From Drosophila persimilis (lineage: Eukaryota; Arthropoda; Insecta; Diptera; Drosophilidae): a stretch of 64,000 nucleotides of DNA. A program made the position numbers and the translations under genes. The DNA is taken from contig NW_020825289.1 of NCBI RefSeq assembly GCF_003286085.1, positions 3,720,001-3,784,000 of the forward strand, in the 5' to 3' direction. The notes below the pieces were generated by a model that saw only the letters and a list, made by a program, of their open reading frames with translations, was not told the origin of the DNA and searched no databases. Of this stretch, positions 23,591 through 34,500 are shown one piece after another (position 1 is the first letter of the stretch; each line of letters begins with the position of its first letter).

Positions 23591-24068
23591 CTCAAAAAAT
23601 GGCCTAAATTAAAAAAATTAAAATTAATTTAATAAGTAATTTAGTTTAATTTAATTGCCGACCTGGCAAAGTCCCGTGATGGCGTGAGTAACTGCAGAGC
23701 ACTGTGCTCTGCTGAGTCTATACAGCTCTGCCGATTGCTTCTTCCATCGATATAGCCATACCGATCTCGAGACCTTACAGGAGATGGTTTGCTGCCACCT
23801 CCCGAGGCAGAGTCAGGGATGACAAACATTTCCTCAATTCTAAAATATCCTCTTCCCAGGGTATGCAGACAAATTGAATGTTGCCGCAACCCTTGCGAAT
23901 GATTTGGGGCTCACTGTTGCCTTCCGGTTCAGAGAGAGCGAAAAAAAGAGCCATAACCGATTTTGAGAGAGCGAGAGAGCCAAGAACTCTCAATTAGAGC
24001 GAAAATAACAAAGCCTGGGTATGAAAGTTTTCCTTACCCTTTGTTCTTAAATATCCCTTTGATCAAAT

Positions 24069-24099
24069 ATACCATTATATACCGATATACCGTAAATAT
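24069..24099 (+). repeat. 31-bp ATATACCG-type repeat, copy A
   Basis: This block (ATACCATTATATACCGATAT at its left end) is found again, identical over 31 bp and on the opposite strand, at 49836-49866. It belongs to the same ATATACCG-rich family as 18353-18735. Confidence 0.8.
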
Positions 24100-24566
24100 A
24101 CCGTCGGCTCAATTTTGACCTCAAAAAATAGTTCAACTCGGGAGAAGAGGAACAAGTCGGGGCTCCAATGAGGACGGTAATGTCAGCGAATGGTATAACT
24201 TATTATGTAGTACGAGTTCTGTCATTGGACTGTCTAGTTGGCGATCAGTAGACTCGGTGAAACGTCTAATAATAGTCGAATTTAATTTCTCGTATTTATT
24301 GGCTTGACGCTGGACGTCTGCTAACATTTACATATATTCTCATATCTATAGCTTACATATGTATTCAGACCATTCAATAGTTAAGGAAATGTCTGCAACT
24401 TTAGAACCTAATTTCTTTGGTGTTAGTTTAGATACACATGCCTATAGGCCGTATGTGCAACAGCTTTCATTAGCAATCAATCAATAATCCAGCAATAAAT
24501 CCATCCAGTATACAGACAGTATAAGCTATGTTGTTTTATGGCAAATCCTGTCCAGTGGTGGATACT

Positions 24567-25870
24567 CTAGAAACAGGCCAGGCTGTCGTCGCCCTCCGCT
24601 TCGTCAGCTGGAAAACAGAACGGAAGCCAGAAATCAATACTCACATTGTATCTGCACCTAGCCAGAGCATAGTCCCACTAATACGAAACACGAGCCCCCT
24701 AATACCCCCAAGACCCGCGTCAATCAATTGCCGTTGCGGAGTCCCTCGCGATAAGGGGGCTCCCCAGCTGTCGCCCGCTTATCACTTACACAGTATTTGC
24801 AGTCCGAACATCAGGGCGAAACCGGCCAGAGCGGCAATGTAGGCACGCCAGCCGGCATGGTTCTCGGTGAGGATCTCGCAGAAGACCACATAGAGAAGGG
24901 TACCCGAGGCGATCCCCTGCAGTATGCCCGAGGGGACGCTGGGCTGATTCGGCTCCACATTCTGACTAATGCCAATGCCCACCCCAATCCCGATGGGCGT
25001 GACAATCGAGAAGGTTATCAGATAAATTATGGCGAGGGAGCTGCGGGTGCGGGCTACCAGCAGCTCCATACCCACGCAGAAGGCCAGCACCAGCTTGTGA
25101 GCAGCCACCGCCGCGAACATGAACCATACAGTGCTGACGGTGCTCTCTAGTCCAATGGCCATGCCCTCGAAGAGCTCGTGGAGGGAAAGCGCTAAGATAA
25201 TCCCCAGTCCGCGCATAGAGGAGCCAGCGCTGTCCTTGCCGGCCACCACAGGCATGTGCGAGTGGCCAATGTGATCCTTGGGCTGCTCTTCCTGTAGGGT
25301 CTTTGGCTCCTCTGGCGTGGCATTCGTCTCGACTCCTTTGCAAACCAGAATACTGTGGCGAATGCTGTGTCCCCGCTCGAAGGCACAACTAGCCACCGAC
25401 TCCTTCCGGCTGAGCTTCTTCTGGTGTCGATGCACGAAGGCGTTCATCAGCTCATCCAGGGCGTACATCAGAAAGAAGCCCGTGCAAAGCAGCATTTCCG
25501 GCAGAGCGAATGGAGTGTTGGCGAGAACTCCGCAGGATTGCAGTTTCTCCACCACCTCAATCACCTCCGGCAGCATGTGCAGGAATGTGGTGCAGATCAG
25601 AACGCCCCCGCCGAAGAAGAGCAGGCACCGCACCGCCGTTGATGAGCGGGTTTCCTCGGGGCTCTTCTTGGTCCACTCGAGGCAGCGATCCAGCATGTAG
25701 GGCAGGCTGCCGCAGATCACGGTAATCACAATGAGAACCACCATAGCCACTACCTTGGCTACCATCAATCCGTGTCGGTCAACGAGCGGCGAGGCCGTTC
25801 TGCCCATGGCGATACCAGACTCTTCCATCGACGCCAAACCGTTCATGTTTCCGTAGCGAAATGCGAGCAT
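24567..25870 (-). CDS. Zip42C.1: ZIP (SLC39) zinc transporter, two exons, 373 aa
   Basis: This is a ZIP-family divalent metal importer; D. melanogaster paralogues at this locus take up dietary zinc in the midgut. Exon 1 is 25870-24790, ending CTG T/gtaagt. Exon 2 is 24607-24567, 41 nt with acceptor ttttccag, adding SDEAEGDDSLACF and TAG. Reading straight through the donor would instead stop after LQILCK. Eight hydrophobic helices are visible. TM4 has HELFEGMAIGLE, the metal-binding H and E of the ZIP signature, and TM5 has AHKLVLAFCVGMEL. The loop between TM3 and TM4 carries the histidine cluster DHIGHSH. The annotated start is the most upstream Met; its paralogue begins near Met36 of this frame. 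TATAAG (25905-25910) and an Inr-like TCAGTC (25872-25877) lie so close to the first ATG that a downstream Met is possible. Next to its paralogue, same strand. Confidence 0.87.
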
Positions 25871-25904
25871 AGACTGAGTGAAAACCGGGGCCCAAGCCCA
25901 ACCA

Positions 25905-25910
25905 CTTATA
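25905..25910 (-). promoter_or_regulatory. TATA-like element of the first ZIP gene
   Basis: TATAAG on the minus strand, with TCAGTC (Inr consensus TCAKTY) at 25872-25877. The spacing of about 35 bp is slightly long. If both are used, the 5' UTR before the first ATG would be only about five nucleotides. Confidence 0.4.
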
Positions 25911-26291
25911 CTCTATTCTCCCTATCGTACTGTCATAAATCAGTAGCACTGATGGAAATCTGATTGCTGATTGATATGAAGAGTCAGACCCCCCAGACCC
26001 GCTTCAGACCAAAAATGGTAATATTTATCTTGTAGACAGGTGACTTTACCTTCTTAGCCCGCGATCCCTTTGATGTTTGCATAAAAAACAGTTGCATAAA
26101 ATATGGGAATCTCGGATCTATTGGCTGTTTTGGCTTATCTTCGATATGATTGATAGATTCTCAGTTTCGTTTGTCATAAATTATTCTAAATATATAACAG
26201 ATAACTAGCGGTGTGGAGTATCTTAGCTTCGATTCATCAATAAGTCTAAAATTGATCAGCCAGGAGAGGCAATCTGAAGCCCCGACAGCCG

Positions 26292-27294
26292 CTAAGGGCA
26301 TACGAAGTGGCTCTTGCCCTTGGCTTCACCGACTGCAAGAAGGAGATTTGTCATTGATTAGAGATTGTGTTGTATACTTAACTGACTCACTTGCTATCTG
26401 GAGGCCAAACATCAGGATGAATCCCACCAACGAGGAGACGAAGACCCGCCAGCCGGCATGGTTCTTGGCCACAATCTCGAAGAAGATCACATAGATCAGC
26501 GTGCCGCAGGCGAGGCTCTGAAGGATGCCCGATGCCGTGCTCGGCTCGTTCGCACTGGATGTCTCGCTGACTGCAATCCCTATGCCCAATCCAATCGGCG
26601 TGACAATTGAGAAGACCAGCAAGTAAATGACAGCGATCAGCCACCGGGTGTGGGCCATCATGATCTCCATGCCAATGCAGAAGGCCAGCACAAGCTTGTG
26701 GACGGCAATGGCACCGCACATGAACCAGACCGTGTCCACGCTCATCTCCAGGCCAATGGCCATGCCGCCGAACAGCTCGTGTAGAGACAGAGCCACGATG
26801 ATGCCCAGTCCACGCAGCCAGTTCGGCTCCTCTGGCTCCTGCTGTTCGACTACTAATTCCGCTTGAGGCTCCTGCTTCTGACCCTCCTCCTGGACTTCTA
26901 CAACCACCTTCACAGCCGGCCGCTTTCTCAGCTGCCTCCGCCGCACCACAAAGTGCATGGTTTCCTCGATGAAGTACATCAAGTAGAAGCCCGTACAGAG
27001 GAGCACCTCCGGCAGGCCGAATGGTGTGGGCACCAGCATCCTGCACTGCTGCAGAGCATTTACCAACTCAACGACCTCCGGCAGCATGTGTATGAAGGTA
27101 GTGGCTATAAGAACACCACCGCCAAAGTTGAGCAGGCAGAGCACAACCATAAATTCGCGGGCATTTCCCTTGGCACGCTTCGTCCACTTGTAGAAGCGAT
27201 CCAGGAGATAGGGCAGGAAGCAGAAGATTAGGGTAACCACCAGGAGAACCACAATGGCCACAATCTTGGCCACCATCAGCTGCTGGTCGGCCAT
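26292..27294 (-). CDS. Zip42C.2: ZIP (SLC39) zinc transporter paralogue, two exons, 314 aa
   Basis: Tandem paralogue of the gene at 24.6-25.9 kb. Exon 1 is 27294-26391, ending GCA A/gtgagt. Exon 2 is 26332-26292, also exactly 41 nt, acceptor ccttcttgcag, adding IGEAKGKSHFVCP and TAG. The start is MADQQLMVAKIVAIVVL. TM3 has the conserved FIHMLPEVVELV and TM5 VHKLVLAFCIGMEI. TM4 reads HELFGGMAIGLE: the acidic residue of the HxxFEG signature is Gly here, removing a likely metal ligand. The TM3-TM4 loop is Glu/Gln-rich and lacks the His cluster of the sister gene. The gene may therefore differ in substrate affinity or be a regulatory partner. The symbol is assigned by gene order next to l(2)01289 and could be swapped with its neighbour. 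Confidence 0.87.
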
Positions 27295-27340
27295 ATCGAG
27301 CGAGGTGAACTGAACTAACTAGCGAAGTGACCATTCAGGC

Positions 27341-27350
27341 ACTTTTTATA
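27341..27350 (-). promoter_or_regulatory. TATA box of the second ZIP gene
   Basis: TATAAAAAGT on the minus strand, 47-56 bp upstream of the ATG at 27294, followed by an Inr-like TCAGTT at 27308-27313. The gene probably has a focused TATA promoter and a very short 5' UTR. Confidence 0.55.
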
Positions 27351-28555
27351 GTCGGGGGTTGGCCTACTTGATATCTAGATAGAGATATCAGCAAATTGCC
27401 AAATACTCGAATTAAGTTCTTAGGGCTCCGACTTGGGGTGGATATCGGGTGGAAAGAGCTTGCGAAAATTGAAATTATTGGGCTTTGTGGCAAGTAATTC
27501 TGAAGATGGATGAGCATTTTGTCGGGGGTTTGCGATCTGAACTTTATAAAATGATATCTTCATTTTGCCAGGTGAAAATCTATGTACATAGGTAAGTTCC
27601 ATTACCCGTATGAACTTTCTACCGCTTGGTAGAGCTTGTTGGGCGTGTTTCTGGCGGGGCCTTGAGGTATCAAAGGTAGTTGCCGAACTGAAAATTCAGC
27701 TCGTGCTAATTGTATTTTGTTTTTTGTAGACAGGCAAAGCTGTTGGGTGTGTCTGGGAATCCAAATGCTATCGTGAGGAGAGGGCTTCAGTTCTCCCTGA
27801 TAACTTCAGAAATTATTTTCAGCTCTTTCTTTGTTGCCAAAGGCCCACATGACACTACTTGTGGTTTTTTTTTTTAGTGCTCAGTGTGGACATACGAGTA
27901 TGTTCCTAGGAGCAATGTGGGGGTTATTAAAAGTGTTGGTGGGTGTATGTAATATCATCCAATGTTTTATTAATTACATTAATCCATAATGGTTTTACTG
28001 TAAAAATTATCATTGGCATTTATTCAACAATATTATCGCATTTAAATTTAAAGTAATTACTATGACTTGAGTGTTTTCTGTTTTATTTGATTCTCCTTTA
28101 AGTACACAAATGAATTTAGAAGACAAATGATGTGACGGATGATATGCATATGTTTGTGGATGGATATTTTGATATATCGACGTATATCAGAGTTTATCAA
28201 AGTTGTTCGCAAACTGTCCCAAAAGATATTGGAAAGTATCCAAAGCATCGTCTTTACTTGGGGCAACTTGTGGCAGAGTCCCAGTCCCAGTCTCAGTCCA
28301 GTCGTGGCCCAGGCACTGTCGTTTGTATCGGCGTCTAATTTAGACGATCGGATGATAGATCAATAAACATATACATCCGTGTGTGTGTGTGATTGTAAGA
28401 GTGTGGTGGTGGTGGTAGTGGTGGTGGTGGTAATATTCGATGTTCATTCCAGGTTTGATTCGCTCTCGTCCCGAAGCCCCTCCTTGATATCAGATCGTAG
28501 AACGTGTTTCAGTACTTGCTCCCGATGTCCCCCAGTGCTCTCTTAGCCAAACCGC
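27351..28555. other. Intergenic region and 3' UTR of l(2)01289
   Basis: No gene recognised. ttttattt near 28079-28086 (AATAAA on the minus strand) is a plausible poly(A) signal for l(2)01289, giving a 3' UTR of about 0.47 kb. Near 28380-28436 are short GT and GGTGGT runs, and a CCCAGT-type repeat lies at 28270-28300. Confidence 0.5.
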
Positions 28556-31500
28556 TCAAGACTGCTTGGGGTGCTGAACGGGTGGCGGCGGTGCTGGCTT
28601 AAAGCACTGCAGCAGGAAGGCCGTGTAGATGACAAAGGCCAGCGCCAGGGCGATCAGGGCATACATAAAGATGTTCAGCTCAGGCTGGCGGAAGCGGTTC
28701 TTGCGCAGCCACTCCAGCACCTCATCCTCGGATAGTAGGTCACCTGAAAGATGGCAGGCTCTCAGTGAGGGTTCCCAGATCTCTCCTAGAACCACTGACT
28801 CACCTCTGTATATGCTGGGGAAGCGGCGACGGAAGTATACCATTGCTGGCAGCTTTGTGACGCCCCATTTCTTGGCATAGCGTGAATCGGCCATTTTCAC
28901 AAACGTAATATCCAGATTATCCGTCTCGCTGTCGATATTCTCCAGCTTCTCCAGCGAGGCGATGCTGTCCGGATGATTGTGCTCATCTAAGTAGAGGGGG
29001 TTTTTGGGGCAAGTTAGGGGAGAATGTATTGAGAGCAGAGCTGTCTGTTTGCACTTACAGAAGAACACCGACAGGAATTCATTCTCTTCAAGCAGCTTGT
29101 CCAGCATTTTTCGGTTGACTTCTTCTATTTCGTTCTTGATTTCGAACACATCTTGTGAGGTAAGCCATGTGATGACCTTGTCATGTTGATGCATATCTCC
29201 GTCATACAGGACGGGTACTTGTTTCCTACAATGGATGCATTTGAAGCCAATCTACTGTCGTGGTTCCTGTGATTTCTTACCGGTAATACACCAGAGAAGG
29301 TATATTGACAATTTCGTATTTCTTCGCTGCGTCTATGCTGGCTATCTTCACAAAGTCAATGCCAAACATGTCGGCCTCTCCATCGATCTCCTCCAGGTCC
29401 TCCAATATTTCCTCGCACTCAGCGCAATCATCATCATCTGACAGGATAGAAGACTTTAGATACGGGCCAGAATGAATTACTCCAGAATGAACTTACAAAA
29501 GAAAACCACCAAGAGGGTGGACTCAGCCATCAGGCGGTCCAGCATGCGCTCGTTGACCTCCTCGATTTCGTCGGCCAACTCGCGATTGTCGTCATCAATC
29601 AGCCACTCCAAGACCGATTGCTCATTCTGGAGGTCGCCCTCGAACAGCAGAGGATTGCCATTGCTTTTAATACAAAAAATGTTGGTTTATTTACGCCAAG
29701 AGTTAAATACTCCTGCTCACCGGAAATATACCAAGGCGGGGAAGGTTTTGATGGAATAGCGTTTGGCTAACTGCGGATCTTGGATCTTGACCATGTGTAT
29801 GCCGAAGACATCGCATTCGTCGTCGATTAGCTCCAACCCCTCCAATATCTGGTCGCAGATGTTGCAGTTGATTTTGTCTACCGAAAAGAAAGCATTTATT
29901 TAGACATCTGCTTAAGATGAGTGTGCAACGTTCAACTGGTTAGTGACAAGCGAAAGAAGGGTTAGCGGTGTGTGAGGAGAGGCCGAAGAAAACGCCGTAA
30001 AAATAAGGTATTCGCGTCCAAACTAAATTCCAGCAAATTCCAACAGATTCGCAACGTCTGATCGTAAGTCATTTCTAGTGGACATTTAATCTTGAAAAGA
30101 GATACAAATTTAGTTTGGTCGTAATACGTTGGAAGCCTGGTTTTAGTATAGTAAAGAATAGTACAGTTCTTGGATAGAACATGGAACAGAGCTCCTGTTG
30201 ATGGTTAGGCACGGTTAGAGCTCAATCGAACATGCGTTCGACTTCGAGTTGCGAGTTGCGTGATTTGTATTTTTACACATGGAATACGGGAATACCTTGT
30301 TTTTGGATACGTTTTCTTTTACGTGAAATGTAGCTTTGTACGAATTGGCTGGATGAGTGTTTTGTAGTGGTAGTGGTGGTCAGGTTGCTTTCTTTAAGAC
30401 TAGAGGGTGAACAGAAACTGCGACAGAAGGCGGGTTGCTTCCCCTTGCGCTCTGGCGGCACTGAGTGCGATTCACGTTTCGGTTTTCGGTTGTGGTTTCG
30501 GTTTCGGGTTTTTGTCAAGGATAGATACATATTTGTGGATATGTTTTGTGGATTGTGTGCGATGTTTTGTTTGAGGACAGGGGGGAATATAACAATTCAG
30601 AGTGTGTGAGAATATGAGACAGTGTTTGAAAAACAGTTGATATGTATGTATATGATCAAATCGATATGTTTCGTTGTGGTGTTACTTACAGAAGTACACA
30701 GCGAGATATTGGGTCTCCTCCACCATGGTCTCGAGCATTTGCCGTGTAATGAGCTCGATGCGATCCTCGGTCTTCTGTGTGATCAGCCACTGCAGCACCT
30801 CCTCCTCCTCGCTGAGCTCACCTACGAAAGACACCGTTTAGTATCGTTCAGATACTCATCTATATAGGTAGTACCCTCAAACACATTGGGTATGCCTCCC
30901 TCGAAGTAGACCAATGCCGGATACTCGTGGACGCCGTAGCCATCGGCCACAGAAAAGTCTCTGGTTTTCACAAACGTTATGCCGTGCTTGTCGCAGTCGT
31001 CGTCGATGTTCTCCAGCTCCTCCAGGACCTTGGTGCATTGCTCGCAGCCATCGGCATCTGGATGTCGCAGTCGGGTTTCAAATAAACACATTACATTACT
31101 CAACAAGGACTGCACACGAGGTCGGGGCTAGGACAACATACTATGGGCAAGCACTACACATAAACTAAGGCACAGCAAAAGTTGACGGGGAGCGTGAGAA
31201 GATGTTGGGAGAACTTGTCTTCTTTGAGAGTTTTACGAGTATATATAGTACAGTACACAATACAAAGCGGAGAAACAGCACAGCTAAAGACGAAAGATAT
31301 AGGGTTTCGGGTATGACAGATAGAGAGGGGACGAGAGAGAGAGAGATATAGTTCTGGCAAAGGCAATAAAAACAGTAAGATAAGTAACGCCCATACATTT
31401 CAATTCTTCTATGTAGCGGGGTTTTTGAAGCCACGAATGCATGAGTGTACGTGTGCCTGCATATGCATACAGCCAAGTCTCAAGTACAAGACGGCGGCTC

Positions 31501-34500
31501 TCTCAAGTCGCATACGAGAGAGCGGCTAGCTTTTGAGCGCTCTCTTATAGCTTTTCGAAAGCAGTTTAAGAGACGAGACCCTGGAGCCACTTTCAAAATT
31601 TCGTTCCGAAAAATTGTATGGGCGTTACTTATTTTACTGTTGTACTGTCTTTGGTTCTGGGTAGAGCTACATTCGCAGTACAAAGTGGAGGAGGTGGTGC
31701 GTGTGGTGTGGTGCGGATGGGTTGCGGTTTCTGTAGGTTTCTGGAGGTTTCTGGAGGTTTCTGGAGGTTTCTGGGTGGTGGTGGTGGTTATGTGGTTAAA
31801 CATTCTTGGACTCATTCCAGTTGCACGATCTATACAGAAAGGTGCGCTACCATCTTCATGCTTGCCAGCTGATGAATCCGTTGATGCAGCCGCCGCTGCC
31901 GACCCATCTGCCCCACCAGCAGCCGCCTCGCCAGCATCTGTTTCGCCGCCGAAGGCGGCAGCAGCACTGGCAGCTCCACCCTCCTGCTGATGCTGTTCGC
32001 GTTCCTTTTTCAGTCGGGCCTTGCGGGCCGCTTTCGATGTGCAAATGTCGCATTTTGTTTTGTTCCCTAAATTCATTTCGGTATTTGGTTGGTTGTTGGT
32101 TGGTTTTGAGCAATTTTTGTGTGGTTTTGGTTTGATTTTTCAGAGAGATCATATTCGTAAATAGAAATATAAATAAAGTCTTGATTGGTTAGATACACAG
32201 AGCGCGATAAGTGGCTTAAACTAGGTTGAAGACTAAAATGTTAACTACAATTACACAGAGCTCGCTGCAAACTTTTTGCGCAAAAGCGTGATTCTCAATC
32301 CCTCAAAGTACGCACTACACACACTGCACGAAATGTGACAAAATATAAGTTATTTCTGTTGGCGATCGACATAAACATTGAAGATGTGCATCTAGACAAT
32401 ATTTAAAATGAATTTCGAATTTGACATTGTACTTTGTGAGAATTGATCATCACCAAACCGAATGCAGCATTGAGTACCTTACGCTTCATGGTATAAGAAT
32501 AGTCGCCATATCTGGGAGAGACTTTGGTGCCGTGGATGAAAACTTACAGAAGTAGACAGCTATGGAGCCCGACTCTTCGATCAAATGAACGAGTCGTTCG
32601 CCTTCGAGATCTTCAATCACATCTCCACTTGGATCCTTTTGCGTGATCAACCAAGTGAGGATTTGCTCTTCTTCATAAAGATCCCCTATGAAGTGCCGAG
32701 AAGACAGCGTCATTTAAATGATCCTCACGGATTGCTTTAGCGATTAACCTACCGGCGTATATGACTGGCTCCTTCGATGTGGGCTTGAAAAAGACGATGG
32801 CCGGCAGGGCAAAGACTCCGAACTCCTTGGCCATTTGCTTGTCGTCGATCTTCACAAAGTCAATGCCCGCCTTGTCCGCTTCATCGTCAATGTGCTCCAC
32901 CTCGACGAGCACGCGAGGACACTGCTTGCATTCGTCGCTATCTAAAGTTCAGTCACGGATAAAGCTCTATAGCTCCTGCTCTCCGGCATGATCAGTACTT
33001 ACAGAAGATCACGGCCACGTAGTCCGAGTTCTTGCGAATCTTCTCAAACATCTTGCGGTTGACCTGCTCGATGTGATCGGTCATCTCCATGTTGGCCGGA
33101 CTGGTCAGCCAGTCGAGAACCTCCTCCTCGTCGTCGATGTCGCCGTCGTAGTTGATGTACTTGCCCTTGCGGAAGTAGGTCAGACCGGGAGGGTTCCTGA
33201 ATCCGTACTTCTTGGCCATCAGCTTGTCGTGCATTTTCACTACATAAATGCCATACTCGGCGGCCTCGTCGTCGATTAGTTCGATGTGCCGCAGCACGCG
33301 AGGCGAGTCGGGATCATCTTCTTTGTCTGCAATCACCATTCAGATTAATAGTGTATCGCCGGATAATAGTACGGAGTTGTTCAGAATGGTTTAAGTGTTT
33401 ATCTTATTGGTAGCTTGATTTTGCTTGTGTTGTTTTTGGGCAGTTACAGTTTTTAGTGGGCGCGCTTAGATAGTATATGCTTCCTACATATAGATTCCTT
33501 AGACTTAGCCTTAGCCTTTACCTTATAGCCTTTGGCTGGAAAGTATACTTACAAAATACAACCGCTAAAAAGTCTTTGGTGCCTATATATTCGAGGAGTT
33601 GATCACGATTAATAAGCTCTATGCTTTGGTCGGCCTTCTGCTCGAGAATCCAGTTGAAGACCTCTTGGTTGCTCTCCAGATTGCCTGTTTGTACAACATG
33701 GAGAAGCAATGGATGTAATTGGTATTTGTTCAAGCAGACACTTGTAGATATATCATCAGCCACTTCATGGCACATACCTGTTGGCTGCAGTTTGTCAATC
33801 AATCATGAGTTTTTCTTGAATTCTATATATACAAAATTAATGGTTTCTTTGTCCTTCTTAGCCCCACCGATCGAGCTTGCCAGCTTGACCCCCACCACCC
33901 ACTATTCCATAATTTATGGCAAGCATGGTGTCTTTTTATATGGACAAGAAATTGGTAACAAATATACATTTTCATTGTTCATAGGCATACGTATTCCCTT
34001 CCCACGTTTTAAAATAATTTTTAATTGCCTTTCGGACTGTTTGAAAGTATTTAAATCACAGATAATTCTTTTTGTTCTTTTGCTTTGACAAAAACAACCA
34101 AAAATTTTGTGGAATTGGATTTTGATTTGGATTTGCTTAAATAAGAGAACCTAAATTCATTTGATTTCGATGGCTTTTTATTGTGAATTTTTACAATTGA
34201 TTTGTGGAGCTTAGTTTTACAAAAATGTGCTTGCGGTTCTTACAATTTTCGATTTTCAATTTTCAGGCATTGAAAACCCGTTTGACAAAAATACATTTGC
34301 TTGATCTTGACTTTAAGGCTGCTGTTCAACGTAAAAAATAGCGGTTTACACATGTAGGATTTAGTGACAGAGTGATAGAGTTTAGCTAACATAAGTGATA
34401 TAAAGATATAATATTCGGTATTTCGCCAATACCGATAACAAATATAACAGCGAGCGGTGTGGTATCGCATCGCTCTCAGAAGGAAACAAACGAAACAAAA

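Noticed and set aside
31445..31990. 181-codon plus-strand ORF
   Set aside because: Overlaps exon 21 of l(2)01289 in antisense; the rest is low complexity (VV/GG repeats).
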